37,263 nt of DNA from contig CALLOA010000072.1 of NCBI GenBank assembly GCA_938005265.1, positions 1-37,263 on the forward strand, given 5' to 3'. The position numbers and the translations under genes are program-made. Source of the stretch: an uncultured Granulosicoccaceae bacterium (lineage in GTDB: Bacteria; Pseudomonadota; Gammaproteobacteria; Granulosicoccales; Granulosicoccaceae). The notes under the pieces are model-generated. The model did no database searches and had not been told where the DNA came from. It was given only the letters and a program-made list of their open reading frames with translations. This document shows positions 8,463-17,750 of the stretch, piece by piece (the stretch's first letter is position 1; every line of letters begins with the position of its first letter).

Positions 8463-9666
8463 GCAGAGAGTCTACACTTTGAACGTGCTAACGAAAAATA
8501 CCCAACCGACCAATCATGTCGCCAATTGGTGTCGCCCTTTGGGGCGTGCCTTGCTTTTAGTAGCGCTTGCAGCTTCCAGTGGCTGTGCCACTGTGGGGTA
8601 TTACGCACAGGCGGTCAATGGCCACTTCGACCTGATGAGCAAGCGTCAGCCGCTAGAGCAGGTTATGAATTCGGAAGATACCGATCCCGAGATTCGTCGC
8701 AAGCTGGAACTGTTGCGTGATGCACGCAAGTTTGCCGTAGCGGAGCTGGGCCTGCCCAACAACAATAGTTACACGACTTTTGTAAAAACCGGCAAGAAAA
8801 ACATCACCTGGAATGTTGTGGCAACGCCGGAATTTTCAATGTCACCGAAAACCTGGTGTTTTCCCGTTGCCGGCTGTGTTTCCTATCGCGGATATTTCGC
8901 CGAAGCCGACGCTAAATCCTACGAGGCTGAACTCAAGGCGCAGGGTTTTGATACCCAGATCGGTGGTGCCAGTGCTTACTCAACGCTGGGTTGGTTTGAT
9001 GACCCGCTGTTGGACACTATGTTGCGTGGCAGTGACATCCGCCTTGCTGGAGTTCTGTTTCATGAATTGGCCCATCAGGTCCTTTACGTGAAGGACGACT
9101 CCAGCTTTAACGAAGCCTTTGCTACTTTTGTTGAGCAGCAGGGAGCCAAGATATGGCTGGAATCAATTGGCAGGCAAGACACAATCCCGGCTTATGATCG
9201 TTATCTTGAAAGGCAAGTTGACTTCAATAACCTGCTGCAGAAAACGCGTGGTGATCTGGTTAAGCTTTTCCGTGAACAACCACCTTCCGAAGTCGCTGAT
9301 ATCGAGCAACTTCGTAAAGCGAAGCTGGCAGTTTTCGATACCATGCTTGAAAACTATGAAGTGATGAAAGCTGAACAATGGGACGGTTTCGATGGCTACG
9401 ATAACTGGTTTGCCAAAGAAACCAACAATGCACGTTTAATTTCTGTATCGACTTATCTCAAATGGGTGCCGGCGTTTGAGGTGTTGTATGACGAATCTGG
9501 CGGGGATTTCAAAGCGTTTTATAAGGCTGCGACCGAATGGTCGAAACTGCCTGGCCAGGACCGCAGTGCGAAATTGCAGGACTATCTTGATCGGGCCAAC
9601 GAACTTAGCGCCAGCCACCCACCACCTGATTCTGATAGCGCCCTGAAGTTTGCCCGCAGCCAATAG
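8461..9666 (+). CDS. Predicted zinc aminopeptidase, lipoprotein (COG4324 family)
   Basis: A 401-residue protein with an N-terminal lipoprotein-type signal: a hydrophobic [11 protein letters not shown] stretch before Cys42, followed by A-T-V-G-Y-Y-A-Q, typical of this family. The zinc site is H-E-L-A-H at residues 201-205, and N-E-A-F-A (Glu218) is the probable third ligand region. The family is annotated as predicted aminopeptidases; I know of no defined physiological substrate. It probably acts at the periplasmic face of a membrane. ATG 8461 is used; TTG 8479 or TTG near 8541 would give a shorter signal. The start overlaps that of divergent cca. Confidence 0.85.
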   Translation: MQRVYTLNVLTKNTQPTNHVANWCRPLGRALLLVALAASSGCATVGYYAQAVNGHFDLMSKRQPLEQVMNSEDTDPEIRRKLELLRDARKFAVAELGLPNNNSYTTFVKTGKKNITWNVVATPEFSMSPKTWCFPVAGCVSYRGYFAEADAKSYEAELKAQGFDTQIGGASAYSTLGWFDDPLLDTMLRGSDIRLAGVLFHELAHQVLYVKDDSSFNEAFATFVEQQGAKIWLESIGRQDTIPAYDRYLERQVDFNNLLQKTRGDLVKLFREQPPSEVADIEQLRKAKLAVFDTMLENYEVMKAEQWDGFDGYDNWFAKETNNARLISVSTYLKWVPAFEVLYDESGGDFKAFYKAATEWSKLPGQDRSAKLQDYLDRANELSASHPPPDSDSALKFARSQ

Positions 9667-9731
9667 AAATCGCAGCAAAAAACTTTTAGCAAAGACTGTC
9701 TGGCGAAGACTGTCAGCAACTACAGGCCAGA

Positions 9732-10751
9732 CTAGCGGCGCGCCAGGCTTCGATAGCGCTGTTGGTCGCTTCTGAGCCCCTGGTCGCCGATGTAGCGAGG
9801 CACCACTGCTTCTATGGACGTGGGCATACGGCAATTATCATTCTCGCAAACGCTGTCAGTCTGCAGCGACAGGTAATTGTCGGTGCTGAAAGGAGCTGCT
9901 GGCAGCACGCCCATGACCTTTGCCTGTGCGCGGGCGGCCCAGTCAGGCAAACCCACAATACGGCGTTTCAGCCCCATGGTGTCAGCTGTGAATTGCACAA
10001 GCTCACGCAAACTGTAGTCGCGAGGTCCGCAAATTTCGACCGCTCGCAAGCCAAAACCCTTGTCAATGCTGCATTGTTCCAGCTTGTCGGCAAAAAAAGC
10101 GGCATCGTTTTCGCCAGGTAAGCCTAGTGCTGCCGTCATCATATTGCTCAGATCTTCTACATAGACAGGTGACATGCGTGCATCAGGGCAGGCCAGCGGG
10201 AAGACCAGCATGGCGCGCACCAGGGGCGCGAAACGATTAAAGAACGAGTCGTCTTCGCCAAAAATTACTGACGGCCTGAATAGTGTCGTCTGGCAATTGC
10301 TGGTGTTTTCAGCAGCATGCAGTCCGGTTTCTATGTGACGTTCAGCTTCTCCCTTGCTGCGCAAATACTCGCTGGAGCCTTCTTCAGCATCAGCGCCAAG
10401 GGCACTCATGTGGATATAGCGGGATATTTTGCAATCCTGTACTGCGCCGACAACCTTCCGTGTTAATTCTGCATGAGCGCCGAAAAACGAGTTATCGCCT
10501 CCACCATTGCTCTGGTTCAGGATACCTACCAGATTGATAACCGCATCGGACCCCGCCAGTGCGGCGCCCAGTTCGTCAGTGTTGTGCACGTTACATTCCT
10601 TCAGGTGCACGTTACTCAGAACCTTCAGATTCCGATAGCGCTGTTTGCGCCGCGTCAGAACGGTAACATTTTCACAATGACGTGCGAGATCAATGGTCAA
10701 TTGTGAACCGACAAAGCCGGTTCCGCCGAGGATGGTTACTTTTTTCAGCAT
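9732..10751 (-). CDS. NAD(P)-binding oxidoreductase, NDUFA9-like atypical short-chain dehydrogenase
   Basis: The 339-residue protein starts with a Rossmann nucleotide-binding loop (I-L-G-G-T-G-F-V-G-S, about residues 8-17) and continues with V-T-V-L-T-R-R and D-A-V-I-N-L-V-G-I-L, characteristic of COG0702 / NDUFA9-like proteins. S-A-L-G-A..S-S-E-Y-L-R-S-K-G-E-A-E occupies the region of the usual Tyr-x-x-x-Lys. Mitochondrial NDUFA9 is a complex I accessory subunit; bacterial relatives have varied or unknown roles, so no specific reaction is assigned. It lies downstream of pncB on the same strand, after a 237-bp gap large enough for its own promoter. Confidence 0.85.
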   Translation of the reverse strand: MLKKVTILGGTGFVGSQLTIDLARHCENVTVLTRRKQRYRNLKVLSNVHLKECNVHNTDELGAALAGSDAVINLVGILNQSNGGGDNSFFGAHAELTRKVVGAVQDCKISRYIHMSALGADAEEGSSEYLRSKGEAERHIETGLHAAENTSNCQTTLFRPSVIFGEDDSFFNRFAPLVRAMLVFPLACPDARMSPVYVEDLSNMMTAALGLPGENDAAFFADKLEQCSIDKGFGLRAVEICGPRDYSLRELVQFTADTMGLKRRIVGLPDWAARAQAKVMGVLPAAPFSTDNYLSLQTDSVCENDNCRMPTSIEAVVPRYIGDQGLRSDQQRYRSLARR

Positions 10752-10988
10752 TTTTTCAAATGATATCGGGAGCAGCTAACTCGCTAACTCGTAAAGGCAA
10801 AAGGCAGACTGTTCCGGGACAAGGGCGACAACTGTCCGATATTTTAGCCCATTGAGGGAAGTATCGGCACCTGTTGCAGCAATATAAGTAGTTAACCCCG
10901 AGGCCTGCTGACTCGTTGACATAACATCTGGTAGCAGCTGGCTATCGAATACAGCATGTCTATCAGTATTAGGCACTATTAGACAGTT

Positions 10989-12302
10989 TCACACCTCAAC
11001 ATCAATTCGACCGATGTCCTGTGTGCCAAACAGTTTTTTATAGCGCTCAATTTCATCTTGCGGGCCGGTGGCTTTTTCAAAGTTATCCGATAATTTGACC
11101 GTGGGCTTGTCATTGGCCATGGTCACTTTGCAAACCAGGGAAATGGCTCTGAGCTGTTCGTTCATGCGTGGCGCGCAATCTCGAAAGTCATTGGTTAAAT
11201 GGGTGCCCCAGCCAAAACTCAGTCGGCAGCGACCAACAAACCGTTTATATACCTCTTCAATGGTCTCAACCCGCAATCCGTCAGAAAATATCAACAGTTT
11301 GTCTTGCGGATTTTTGCCCTTTGATTTCCACCACTCGATCAGTTCTTCTCCACCGAGAATGGGGTCTTTGGAATCTATCCTGAAGCCGCTCCAGTCGGCT
11401 ACCCAGTCCGGCGCGTTTTTTAAAAAGGTTGTCGTGCCATAGGTGTCGGGCAAAACGATCAGTAAATTGCCATCGTAGGTTCGTTGCCAGGCTTCGAGCA
11501 CCTTGTAGGGAGATTTGAGTAACTCTTCATCGCTCTGGGCACTCGTCGCCTGAACCATGGGCAGTTCGTGCGCGTTTGTACCAATCGCGTCGAGATCCAG
11601 TTCCATGGCCAGCAACACATTGCTGCTGCCGATAAAGGCATCACCTAGTCCTTCTTTCATGGCGGCGTTGCACCAGCGTTGCCACAGGTAACTGTGTCGC
11701 CGGCGGGTACCAAAATCGGCAATGCGCAGTTCCGGCAAGGATTTCAGCCGCACAACCTTTTCCCACATTTTGGCCTTGGCGCGTGCATAGAGCACGTCCA
11801 GTTCGAATCTGCCAACACTTTGCAGTGCGGTTCTTGATCGCAGTTCGCTAATAATGGTGAGCACAGGTATTTCCCACATCGTGACATCGGCCCAGGTACC
11901 GGAGAAGTCAATAACGTACTGACCATCCTCAACACGCAGCTGGTATTCAGGTAGCCGGTAATCGCGAAACCATCTAAGAAAATCTTCTGTAAAAAGTCGT
12001 TCCTTGCCATAGAAGGTATTACCTGATAGCCACACGTACTCGCGGTGCGTCAGTTGAATCGTACGGGCATGGTCAAGCTGGGCAATCAGCTCCTCGCGAT
12101 CGATCTCTTCAGCCAGGCGAACAGATCGTGTTCTGTTTATCAGAGAGAAGGTTACCGGCACGTCACGATTTTCCTTCCAGATGGTCTGCAGCATCAGTAG
12201 CTTGTAGATATCTGTATCCAGAATGCTGCGAAAAATGGGATCGAGCTTGAATGTGTGATTCCATACACGGGTGGCGATGTCGGTCATTTGCGGATAAATC
12301 AT
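10989..12302 (-). CDS. pncB: Nicotinate phosphoribosyltransferase
   Basis: PncB makes nicotinate mononucleotide from nicotinate and PRPP with ATP hydrolysis, salvaging nicotinate for NAD. The protein has the family opening [13 protein letters not shown], a central D-F-G-T-R-R-R-H-S block and the S-D-G-L-R-V and [10 protein letters not shown] segments that form the phosphoribosyl-binding region. From 12302 it has 437 residues, close to other PncB proteins. The frame is open to 12374, which would add 24 Arg/Thr-rich residues; 12302 is preferred because AGG lies eight bases upstream and the added residues do not resemble the family. ybaK is divergent upstream. Confidence 0.93.
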   Translation of the reverse strand: MIYPQMTDIATRVWNHTFKLDPIFRSILDTDIYKLLMLQTIWKENRDVPVTFSLINRTRSVRLAEEIDREELIAQLDHARTIQLTHREYVWLSGNTFYGKERLFTEDFLRWFRDYRLPEYQLRVEDGQYVIDFSGTWADVTMWEIPVLTIISELRSRTALQSVGRFELDVLYARAKAKMWEKVVRLKSLPELRIADFGTRRRHSYLWQRWCNAAMKEGLGDAFIGSSNVLLAMELDLDAIGTNAHELPMVQATSAQSDEELLKSPYKVLEAWQRTYDGNLLIVLPDTYGTTTFLKNAPDWVADWSGFRIDSKDPILGGEELIEWWKSKGKNPQDKLLIFSDGLRVETIEEVYKRFVGRCRLSFGWGTHLTNDFRDCAPRMNEQLRAISLVCKVTMANDKPTVKLSDNFEKATGPQDEIERYKKLFGTQDIGRIDVEV

Positions 12303-12452
12303 TCTGGCCTGCTCGGTTTTGCCGGTTTGAGGAGTATCGGGTCGCCGGCGGACTGAATACACTGCCCTGTCCATGAAACGATTAAAGCAAGCGCTGGCTG
12401 CCCGGTAGGCTTTACAATCCTGATTCTACAGTGCTGGATACGGGGGGCCAAA

Positions 12453-12920
12453 TTGACGCCAGCAATCAAGCTTTTGCAGAAAAAAAATATTGCTCATCAG
12501 GTGCATGAGTATGACCACGATCGCAGCAGCGATTCCTATGGAATGGAAGCTGTTCACAAATTGGGGGTCGATGAGTCGCGGGTTTTCAAAACCCTCGTCA
12601 TTGAATTGCACGATGGCAGTCTGGCAACAGCCGTGGTTCCGGTGGCGAGAATGTTGAATCTGAAGTCCGCCGCCCGTGCACTAGGCGCCAAAAAAGCGCA
12701 AATGGCTGAGCCTGGACAAGTCGAGCGGGTCACCGGTTACGTGCTGGGTGGTGTTAGCCCACTGGGGCAGAAGAAACGTTTGAAAACAGTGATTGATGAG
12801 TCTGCATTGGTCCACCCGACCTGCCTGGTCAGCGCCGGCAGACGAGGCCTGGAAATTGAGATTGGGGCTGATCTGCTGGGTAGTCTCCTGCAGGCGACAT
12901 TCGGGGACATTGGGCAGTAA
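12453..12920 (+). CDS. ybaK: Cys-tRNA(Pro)/Cys-tRNA(Cys) deacylase YbaK
   Basis: YbaK hydrolyses mischarged Cys-tRNA(Pro), a trans-editing step that protects translation accuracy. The 155-residue protein follows the family pattern: M-T-P-A-I-K-L-L at the start, Y-D-H-D, V-F-K-T-L-V near residue 45 with the conserved lysine, and G-G-V-S-P-L-G-Q-K-K near 98-107. The TTG start at 12453 gives the family's usual N-terminus and has a G-rich stretch at 12441-12446. The next gene, an EamA transporter, begins within about 25 bp on the same strand, so the two may be co-transcribed. Confidence 0.93.
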   Translation: MTPAIKLLQKKNIAHQVHEYDHDRSSDSYGMEAVHKLGVDESRVFKTLVIELHDGSLATAVVPVARMLNLKSAARALGAKKAQMAEPGQVERVTGYVLGGVSPLGQKKRLKTVIDESALVHPTCLVSAGRRGLEIEIGADLLGSLLQATFGDIGQ

Positions 12921-12943
12921 CTTTGCGTGTAGACTCGGCCTTT

Positions 12944-13873
12944 ATGAAGGCCATCCTGGATTTCCCGCAGCACCATCGTTTTGCTACCGCTGTCTTTGCG
13001 ATCATAGCGGCTATCTTTCTGTTTGATGTTCAGGGAGCAATTATCAAGCACCTCGCTGACCGTTATACGGTTGTGCAGATTGCTTTTTTCAGAAACCTTC
13101 TCGGTATGCTGCCAAGTTTGTTGGCGCTTTACCTGACGGTGCAATGGCGTAGCAGTGGACGCTCCTTCCGGCTTGAAAAGTGGCGGCTCGGTACAATCCG
13201 TGGCCTGCTGCTGGTCGCAGCGCAACTGTGCTTTTATCTCTCCCTGACCAAAATGGAACTGGCGACTGCAACAACGTTGGCATTCGCGGGCCCTTTGTTT
13301 GTTACCAGTTTGTCTGTACCACTGCTGGGTCACAAGGTGGGGGTGTGGCGAGGGTTTGCTGTAGTGGCTGGTTTTTTTGGTGTCGTGTTGGTGATGCGCC
13401 CCGGCTTTGATGGCTTTTCGCCTTTTGTTGCCCTGCCGGTCCTTGCCGCCTTGTTTTATGCCACAGTCAGTCTGACTTCGCGTTTTTTTGAAGAGTCAGT
13501 GCCAACCGGCCTGATCAATCTGTATGCTTCAGGGGCAGCAGCTGTATTCATGGCCTTGTTAACCGCGGTGACCGGTAGCTGGCAGCCTGTATTGTCTGTC
13601 ATTGATTGGTTCTGGTTATTTGCCATGGGGCTGGCCGGAGGTTGTGCAGTATTACTGATGATAACTGCCTACAGATTGACTGAGCCCAGCAGCCTCTCGC
13701 CATTTGAATATTTTGGTATTCCTTTTTCGTTTGTTCTGGGGTGGCTGTTTTTTGATGAGGCGCCTCTGGATCGGTTGTTTCCCGGCGTGTTGTTTATTGT
13801 GGCAGGAGGGTTGCTGGTATTGTGGCGCGAAAGGAAAATTGCGAGTTCAGCCAGGCAAGAAGTTGTCGGTTAA
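12944..13873 (+). CDS. EamA/DMT-superfamily transporter
   Basis: A 309-residue membrane protein with about ten hydrophobic helices in two related halves, the standard EamA layout. The first half contains R-N-L-L-G-M-L-P and A-T-A-T-T-L-A-F-A-G-P-L-F; the second contains S-S-L-S-P-F-E-Y-F-G-I-P-F-S and a terminal W-L-F-F-D-E..P helix pair. Such proteins usually export metabolites or amino acids; the substrate cannot be read from sequence. ATG 12944 is preferred over TTG 12923, but neither has a strong ribosome-binding site. It lies immediately after ybaK. A second, distinct EamA gene is at 26030. Confidence 0.85.
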   Translation: MKAILDFPQHHRFATAVFAIIAAIFLFDVQGAIIKHLADRYTVVQIAFFRNLLGMLPSLLALYLTVQWRSSGRSFRLEKWRLGTIRGLLLVAAQLCFYLSLTKMELATATTLAFAGPLFVTSLSVPLLGHKVGVWRGFAVVAGFFGVVLVMRPGFDGFSPFVALPVLAALFYATVSLTSRFFEESVPTGLINLYASGAAAVFMALLTAVTGSWQPVLSVIDWFWLFAMGLAGGCAVLLMITAYRLTEPSSLSPFEYFGIPFSFVLGWLFFDEAPLDRLFPGVLFIVAGGLLVLWRERKIASSARQEVVG

Positions 13874-13906
13874 ATCAAAGGCGGCACTTTGCACGGTATT
13901 TGATCT

Positions 13907-14004
13907 GCTTCGACCTCCCTTCAGCTTTGCTTCGATTTTGCTTCGGCGTTGCTTCGGCGTTGCTTCAAGACGCTTCAAATCGCTTCGATTTCAGTCGCAG
14001 CTTC
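13907..14004. repeat. Imperfect tandem repeat tract built on GCTTC
   Basis: The pentamer GCTTC occurs at 13907, 13929, 13940, 13951, 13962, 13972, 13982 and 14000. Five of the successive spacings are 11, 11, 11, 10 and 10 bp, and two 11-bp units (TTGCTTCGGCG type) are identical. The tract starts just after the EamA stop and precedes a doubtful small ORF. It could be slippage-generated low-complexity DNA or a helically phased binding array. Confidence 0.7.
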
Positions 14005-14020
14005 TCAGTAGCCTGATACC

Positions 14021-14245
14021 ATGTATGGTGCCATTCAGCTGCACGAGCAGCAGCAGGGTGTGGCCGCGGCAATGGTGGCAATCGTCATGGAAGAGAATGA
14101 ACAGACCAATCTCTATCGGGAAAAATACCCTGGTGTCACAGCCATTATTCCCCGTTTTCCCCGTTCGGATTTGCAGAAACAATGCCATGCGCAGCGCCTG
14201 GAAAGTTTTGCCAGCTATGACCCGGCGCTTGGGTTTCCCGTTTAG
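14021..14245 (+). CDS. Possible small protein of unknown function
   Basis: A 74-codon frame starting with ATG and ending 29 bp before the kinase-like gene on the same strand. The product is hydrophilic, with an amphipathic Ala/Met/Val stretch near residues 14-23 and a charged E-E-N-E-Q-T-N-L-Y-R-E-K-Y segment that looks protein-like. There is no recognisable domain and no clear ribosome-binding site, and overlapping frames are also open here. It may be a real small gene or chance. Confidence 0.35.
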   Translation: MYGAIQLHEQQQGVAAAMVAIVMEENEQTNLYREKYPGVTAIIPRFPRSDLQKQCHAQRLESFASYDPALGFPV

Positions 14246-14274
14246 AATGTTCACTGCCTAAAAGGATGGCCTCG

Positions 14275-15132
14275 ATGAGTCTTCCGCTGGAATTTATTGA
14301 AACGGAACTGGGTTCCCGGATAAGCCGAAGTGTGCAGCTTGGCGGTGGTGATTTTGCCGAGAGCTTCAGGTTGGAACTGGTCGACGGGAGGGAGTTGTTT
14401 GTAAAAACCCATAGCAATCCACCGCCAGGTTTTTTCTCGACTGAAGCTGCCGGGCTTAGCTGGTTAGCGCAAAGCGCCGTTAATGTACCAGAGGTTCTGC
14501 TGGTGTCTGACGAACCGCCTGTATTGGCACTCGAATGGATAGAGCCGGGTTTAATGACGGTGCATAGTGACAGAACTCTGGGGGTCGAACTTGCAGAGCT
14601 GCATCAACAAACCTTTGCAGGCTTTGGGCGCCCTGATTTAAAAACCACAGGCTCATTGGCGCTGCCTAACACTAGCCACAGCCGCTGGGCAGACTTTTAT
14701 GCATCTTGCAGACTCCTGCCGCTGGCCAGTATCGCTTTTGATCGGCAGGTTTTGCAGCCAGCAACTATCCACGGTGTTGAAATGATTGCCGGAAATCTTT
14801 CGGCATTTGCTGCGGCAGATGAGCCGCCATCGCTTTTACATGGAGACTTGTGGGCCGGTAATCGCCTTGTTGATCAGCAGGGGCGGAGCTGGTTGATTGA
14901 TCCGGCAGCTCACGGCGGTCATCGTGAATTTGATATTGCCATGATGCATTTGTTTGGCGGCTACGGCGAGGAGTGCTTTGAATCCTATAATGACGCATAC
15001 CCACTGCAGGCTGATTGGCAACAACGCATACCGCTACACCAGCTCGCCCCTTTGCTCGTGCATGCGATTAAATTTGGTGGTCACTATGTAGCGGCGGTTG
15101 AACGGATTGTAGGAAAATTTGCAACTGTCTGA
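14275..15132 (+). CDS. Fructosamine kinase / FN3K-family protein
   Basis: The 285-residue protein has the fructosamine-3-kinase fold: an N-terminal lobe with the G-G-G-D-F-A-E-S nucleotide loop and a lysine in F-V-K-T, then the catalytic segment L-L-H-G-D-L-W-A-G-N and a metal-binding D-P-A before G-H-R-E-F-D-I-A-M. Eukaryotic FN3K and bacterial relatives phosphorylate sugar amines on glycated proteins or small molecules, enabling deglycation. The bacterial substrate here is unknown. AAAGGA at 14261-14266 sits eight bases before ATG 14275, so that start is preferred over the in-frame ATG 14266. Confidence 0.9.
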   Translation: MSLPLEFIETELGSRISRSVQLGGGDFAESFRLELVDGRELFVKTHSNPPPGFFSTEAAGLSWLAQSAVNVPEVLLVSDEPPVLALEWIEPGLMTVHSDRTLGVELAELHQQTFAGFGRPDLKTTGSLALPNTSHSRWADFYASCRLLPLASIAFDRQVLQPATIHGVEMIAGNLSAFAAADEPPSLLHGDLWAGNRLVDQQGRSWLIDPAAHGGHREFDIAMMHLFGGYGEECFESYNDAYPLQADWQQRIPLHQLAPLLVHAIKFGGHYVAAVERIVGKFATV

Positions 15133-15353
15133 GCGGTGTTTGCCACAACGGCAAGAAAACTTATTTTTAATCGGTATCATCTAATTTTTTCACAGGCTTT
15201 TCGTGCCTAAGTGTTTGATTCTTCGGGCTGTCTTTTGAACCTTTGAAAGATTGCTGCATCCATATAAACATCAGCACAACACGGCGAGAACGCTGCATAA
15301 GATTCAACAGTCTTCCCTGTTCTGACCGCCGTGTTACTCACGAGGACAACACT

Positions 15354-16514
15354 ATGTTCGGCAAAAATTTCAGCGGTAATGTTATTTTCAGTACCAGGGG
15401 TGCGCTATCGTTTTTGCTCGTTTTGTTGTTTGCAGCCGCGGCGTCCATTGCCAATGCCAGTCCTGATTTTGCTGAACTCTACGAGCGTCAATCGGATTCA
15501 GTTGTGACTATTCATACACTATCGGCAAATCGGGAAGCGCGCCGTGTACAACAAGGCATTGGCTCGGGTGTACTTATTTCTGAAGACGAACTTCTGACTG
15601 CCGCCCATGTTGTTGATGGAGCCAGTAAAATCAGTGTTCTGTTTAAGGATGGATATAAGGTTGGAGCGACTGTCGTGGCATCACTGGCCGCCAGTGATGT
15701 GGCCCTGATAAAACTGAACAAGCCCCATCCTTCACCATCGATTGCCACTCTGGGTGATTCAGATGAAACAAGAGTAGGTAGTCCGGTTTTTATTATCGGT
15801 GCTCCGTTCGGTATTTCGCAGACCTTGAGCGTCGGTCACTTGAGCGGCCGATTGAATCGTGGCGAGATGGCAGGCGGTGCTCCGATAGAATTTTTGCAGA
15901 CTGATACTGCCATCAATACAGGGAATTCCGGCGGCCCCATGTTCAACACCAAGGGTGAAGTCATCGGTATTGTCAGCTTTATCATGACCAAGAGTGGTGG
16001 TTTTGACGGCATCGGCTTCGCAACATCGAGTAACACGGCCCAACAGGCTCTACTTGAAAGTACCGGTATTCTGGCAGGATTTGAAGGTGTGATGCTCACG
16101 CCTGAAGTGGCCAGCCTGTTGAATATTCCGCAAGCCGGGTTGCTGGTTCACCGAGTGGTTGGTGAGTCTCTGGCAGCAGCTGCCGGGCTCCGTGCAGGCT
16201 CTGTACCTGCGGTTATTGGCAACCAGCAGTTAATGTTGGGTGGTGATGTAATTCTTGAAATCAATGGTCTTGTGTGTGAAGAGCCACACGACTTCCGGGA
16301 GATAAAAGAATCAACGATGCAGCTGCATGACGGCGGTGCTTATTCAATCAAGGTATTTCGTGACGGTGAAATTACCGAGCTAGTGGCAGGGGCGCCGATT
16401 GGTGGTGTCTTGTCCGAGTCATCTCAGCTATCTCCCAAATCTCCTAAAGCTTCCAGGCTGCCGGCGGATTCCATGAGCCTGGTGGAAGAGCGTGAAGCTA
16501 ACGAAGTTTACTAA
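15354..16514 (+). CDS. HtrA/DegP-like periplasmic serine protease (S1C) with one PDZ domain
   Basis: A 386-residue exported protease. A signal peptide (hydrophobic core about 17-30, A-N-A-S cleavage region) precedes a trypsin-like domain with all three catalytic residues: His85 in T-A-A-H-V-V-D, Asp115 in S-D-V-A-L-I-K and Ser192 in G-N-S-G-G-P. A single PDZ-like domain follows (about 245-345), then a Ser/Pro-rich tail of about 30 residues. One PDZ makes it DegS-like in layout, but a cleavable-looking signal and a tail differ from DegS. Likely role is periplasmic protein quality control or regulated proteolysis. ATG 15354 has GAGGA seven bases upstream; the frame is open to 15243 but lacks a better start. 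Confidence 0.88.
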   Translation: MFGKNFSGNVIFSTRGALSFLLVLLFAAAASIANASPDFAELYERQSDSVVTIHTLSANREARRVQQGIGSGVLISEDELLTAAHVVDGASKISVLFKDGYKVGATVVASLAASDVALIKLNKPHPSPSIATLGDSDETRVGSPVFIIGAPFGISQTLSVGHLSGRLNRGEMAGGAPIEFLQTDTAINTGNSGGPMFNTKGEVIGIVSFIMTKSGGFDGIGFATSSNTAQQALLESTGILAGFEGVMLTPEVASLLNIPQAGLLVHRVVGESLAAAAGLRAGSVPAVIGNQQLMLGGDVILEINGLVCEEPHDFREIKESTMQLHDGGAYSIKVFRDGEITELVAGAPIGGVLSESSQLSPKSPKASRLPADSMSLVEEREANEVY

Positions 16515-16580
16515 GCCGGCATACCGCGCCAGAATTTCCAACCGGACAAGCCAACCAGGCTAAGCAAGCGCGGCTGCTAT

Positions 16581-17750
16581 CTAGGATTTTTTCAGGAAGG
16601 TATCAATACGATTCATCGCTTCCATGATGTTATCGATCGAATTGGCATAGGACACTCGAATGTAACCCTCGCCAGTGATACCGAAGTCAGGCCCGCCGAT
16701 GACAGCAACTCCCGCATCTTCCAATAGTGCATTGGCTAGTTCCTTGGCTTTCCAACCGGTATCTTTTACATTGGGAAACGCATAAAACGCCCCCTTGGGG
16801 CGTATGCAACTAACTCCCGGCAACTCGTTAAGAGCGTCCAATACCTTCAATCGGCGTGCGTCAAACTGATTGACCATATCGGTCACAGCATCTTGTGGTC
16901 CCGTCAGGGCTTCAAGGGCTGCAAACTGGGCAGGCGCGTTCACGCAACTCCAGGCATTAACCGCAAGCTTGCGGACGTTTTCAAAAATTGCATCCGGCCA
17001 CAGAGAATAACCCAGTCTCCAGCCGGTCATGGCATAGGTTTTTGACCAGCCGTTAAGCAGGATCAGGCGATCGCGAATTTCCGGATAATTCAGCAAGCTG
17101 ACATGCTCTTCTCCGTCATAGACCATATGGTCATAAATCTCATCTGACATGATCGCCACCTGTGGGTGCGCTTCCAGACCTCTGACCAAGGCGTCGACAT
17201 CGGCCTTAGGCGTAACGCCACCACAGGGATTAGCAGGCGAGTTCAATATGACCAATGACGTATCGGCATTGATGAGGGGAAGAGTTTCTTCAGCTGAAAA
17301 TGCAAAGCCGTTACTTTCGCGGATAGGAATAGGAACAGGAGTCGCACCGGTAAACTCAATCATGGAACGGTAGATGGGAAAGCCGGGGTCCGGGTACAGG
17401 ATATTCTTGCCTGGCTGGCCGAACATCATGATGGCAGCAAACATGGTGACCTTGCCACCTGGAACCACAATAATGTTGTCAGCTTTGACGCCCGCCCGGT
17501 AACGCTGGTTCAGGTGATCAGCCACGGCTTCACGCAAGGGTGCTATGCCGAGTGCCGGCGTGTATCCATGTTGTCCGTCGCGGATTGCCTTGATAGCCGC
17601 CTCTGCAATATGTGGCGGTGTCGGGAAGTCGGGTTGGCCTATGCCCAGATTGATTACACTTTTACCCTGCGCTTCCAGCTCGGCAGCTCTTGCCAGAACG
17701 GCAAATGCATTTTCTTCTCCAATGTGCTGGAAATTGTCAATTACGCGCAT
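16581..17750 (-). CDS. Pyridoxal-phosphate-dependent class I aminotransferase
   Basis: A 389-residue fold-type I aminotransferase. It has the N-terminal I-N-L-G-I-G-Q-P-D-F block, Y-T-P-A-L-G-I, the N-S-P-A-N-P-C-G-G loop, S-D-E-I-Y-D-H and the PLP-lysine motif N-G-W-S-K-T-Y-A-M-T-G-W-R-L-G-Y. This subgroup includes aspartate, alanine and aromatic aminotransferases, and substrate cannot be decided from sequence alone. The cysteine in N-P-C-G-G replaces the usual threonine of N-P-T-G. It is divergent from the hybrid histidine kinase across a 312-bp gap. Confidence 0.9.
   Translation of the reverse strand: MRVIDNFQHIGEENAFAVLARAAELEAQGKSVINLGIGQPDFPTPPHIAEAAIKAIRDGQHGYTPALGIAPLREAVADHLNQRYRAGVKADNIIVVPGGKVTMFAAIMMFGQPGKNILYPDPGFPIYRSMIEFTGATPVPIPIRESNGFAFSAEETLPLINADTSLVILNSPANPCGGVTPKADVDALVRGLEAHPQVAIMSDEIYDHMVYDGEEHVSLLNYPEIRDRLILLNGWSKTYAMTGWRLGYSLWPDAIFENVRKLAVNAWSCVNAPAQFAALEALTGPQDAVTDMVNQFDARRLKVLDALNELPGVSCIRPKGAFYAFPNVKDTGWKAKELANALLEDAGVAVIGGPDFGITGEGYIRVSYANSIDNIMEAMNRIDTFLKKS

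Noticed and set aside
10776..10976. 66-codon minus-strand frame between pncB and the NDUFA9-like gene
   Set aside because: No recognisable features and no ribosome-binding site; the gap more likely holds a promoter. It includes only a trivial 8-bp duplication (10776-10791).
13907..14004. CRISPR-like array
   Set aside because: Repeat units are only 10-11 bp with no spacers of proper length and no cas genes nearby.
13704..14261. 185-codon frame spanning the EamA gene end and the GCTTC tract
   Set aside because: It overlaps the well-supported transporter gene in another frame and has a Phe/Arg/Cys-rich composition typical of chance.
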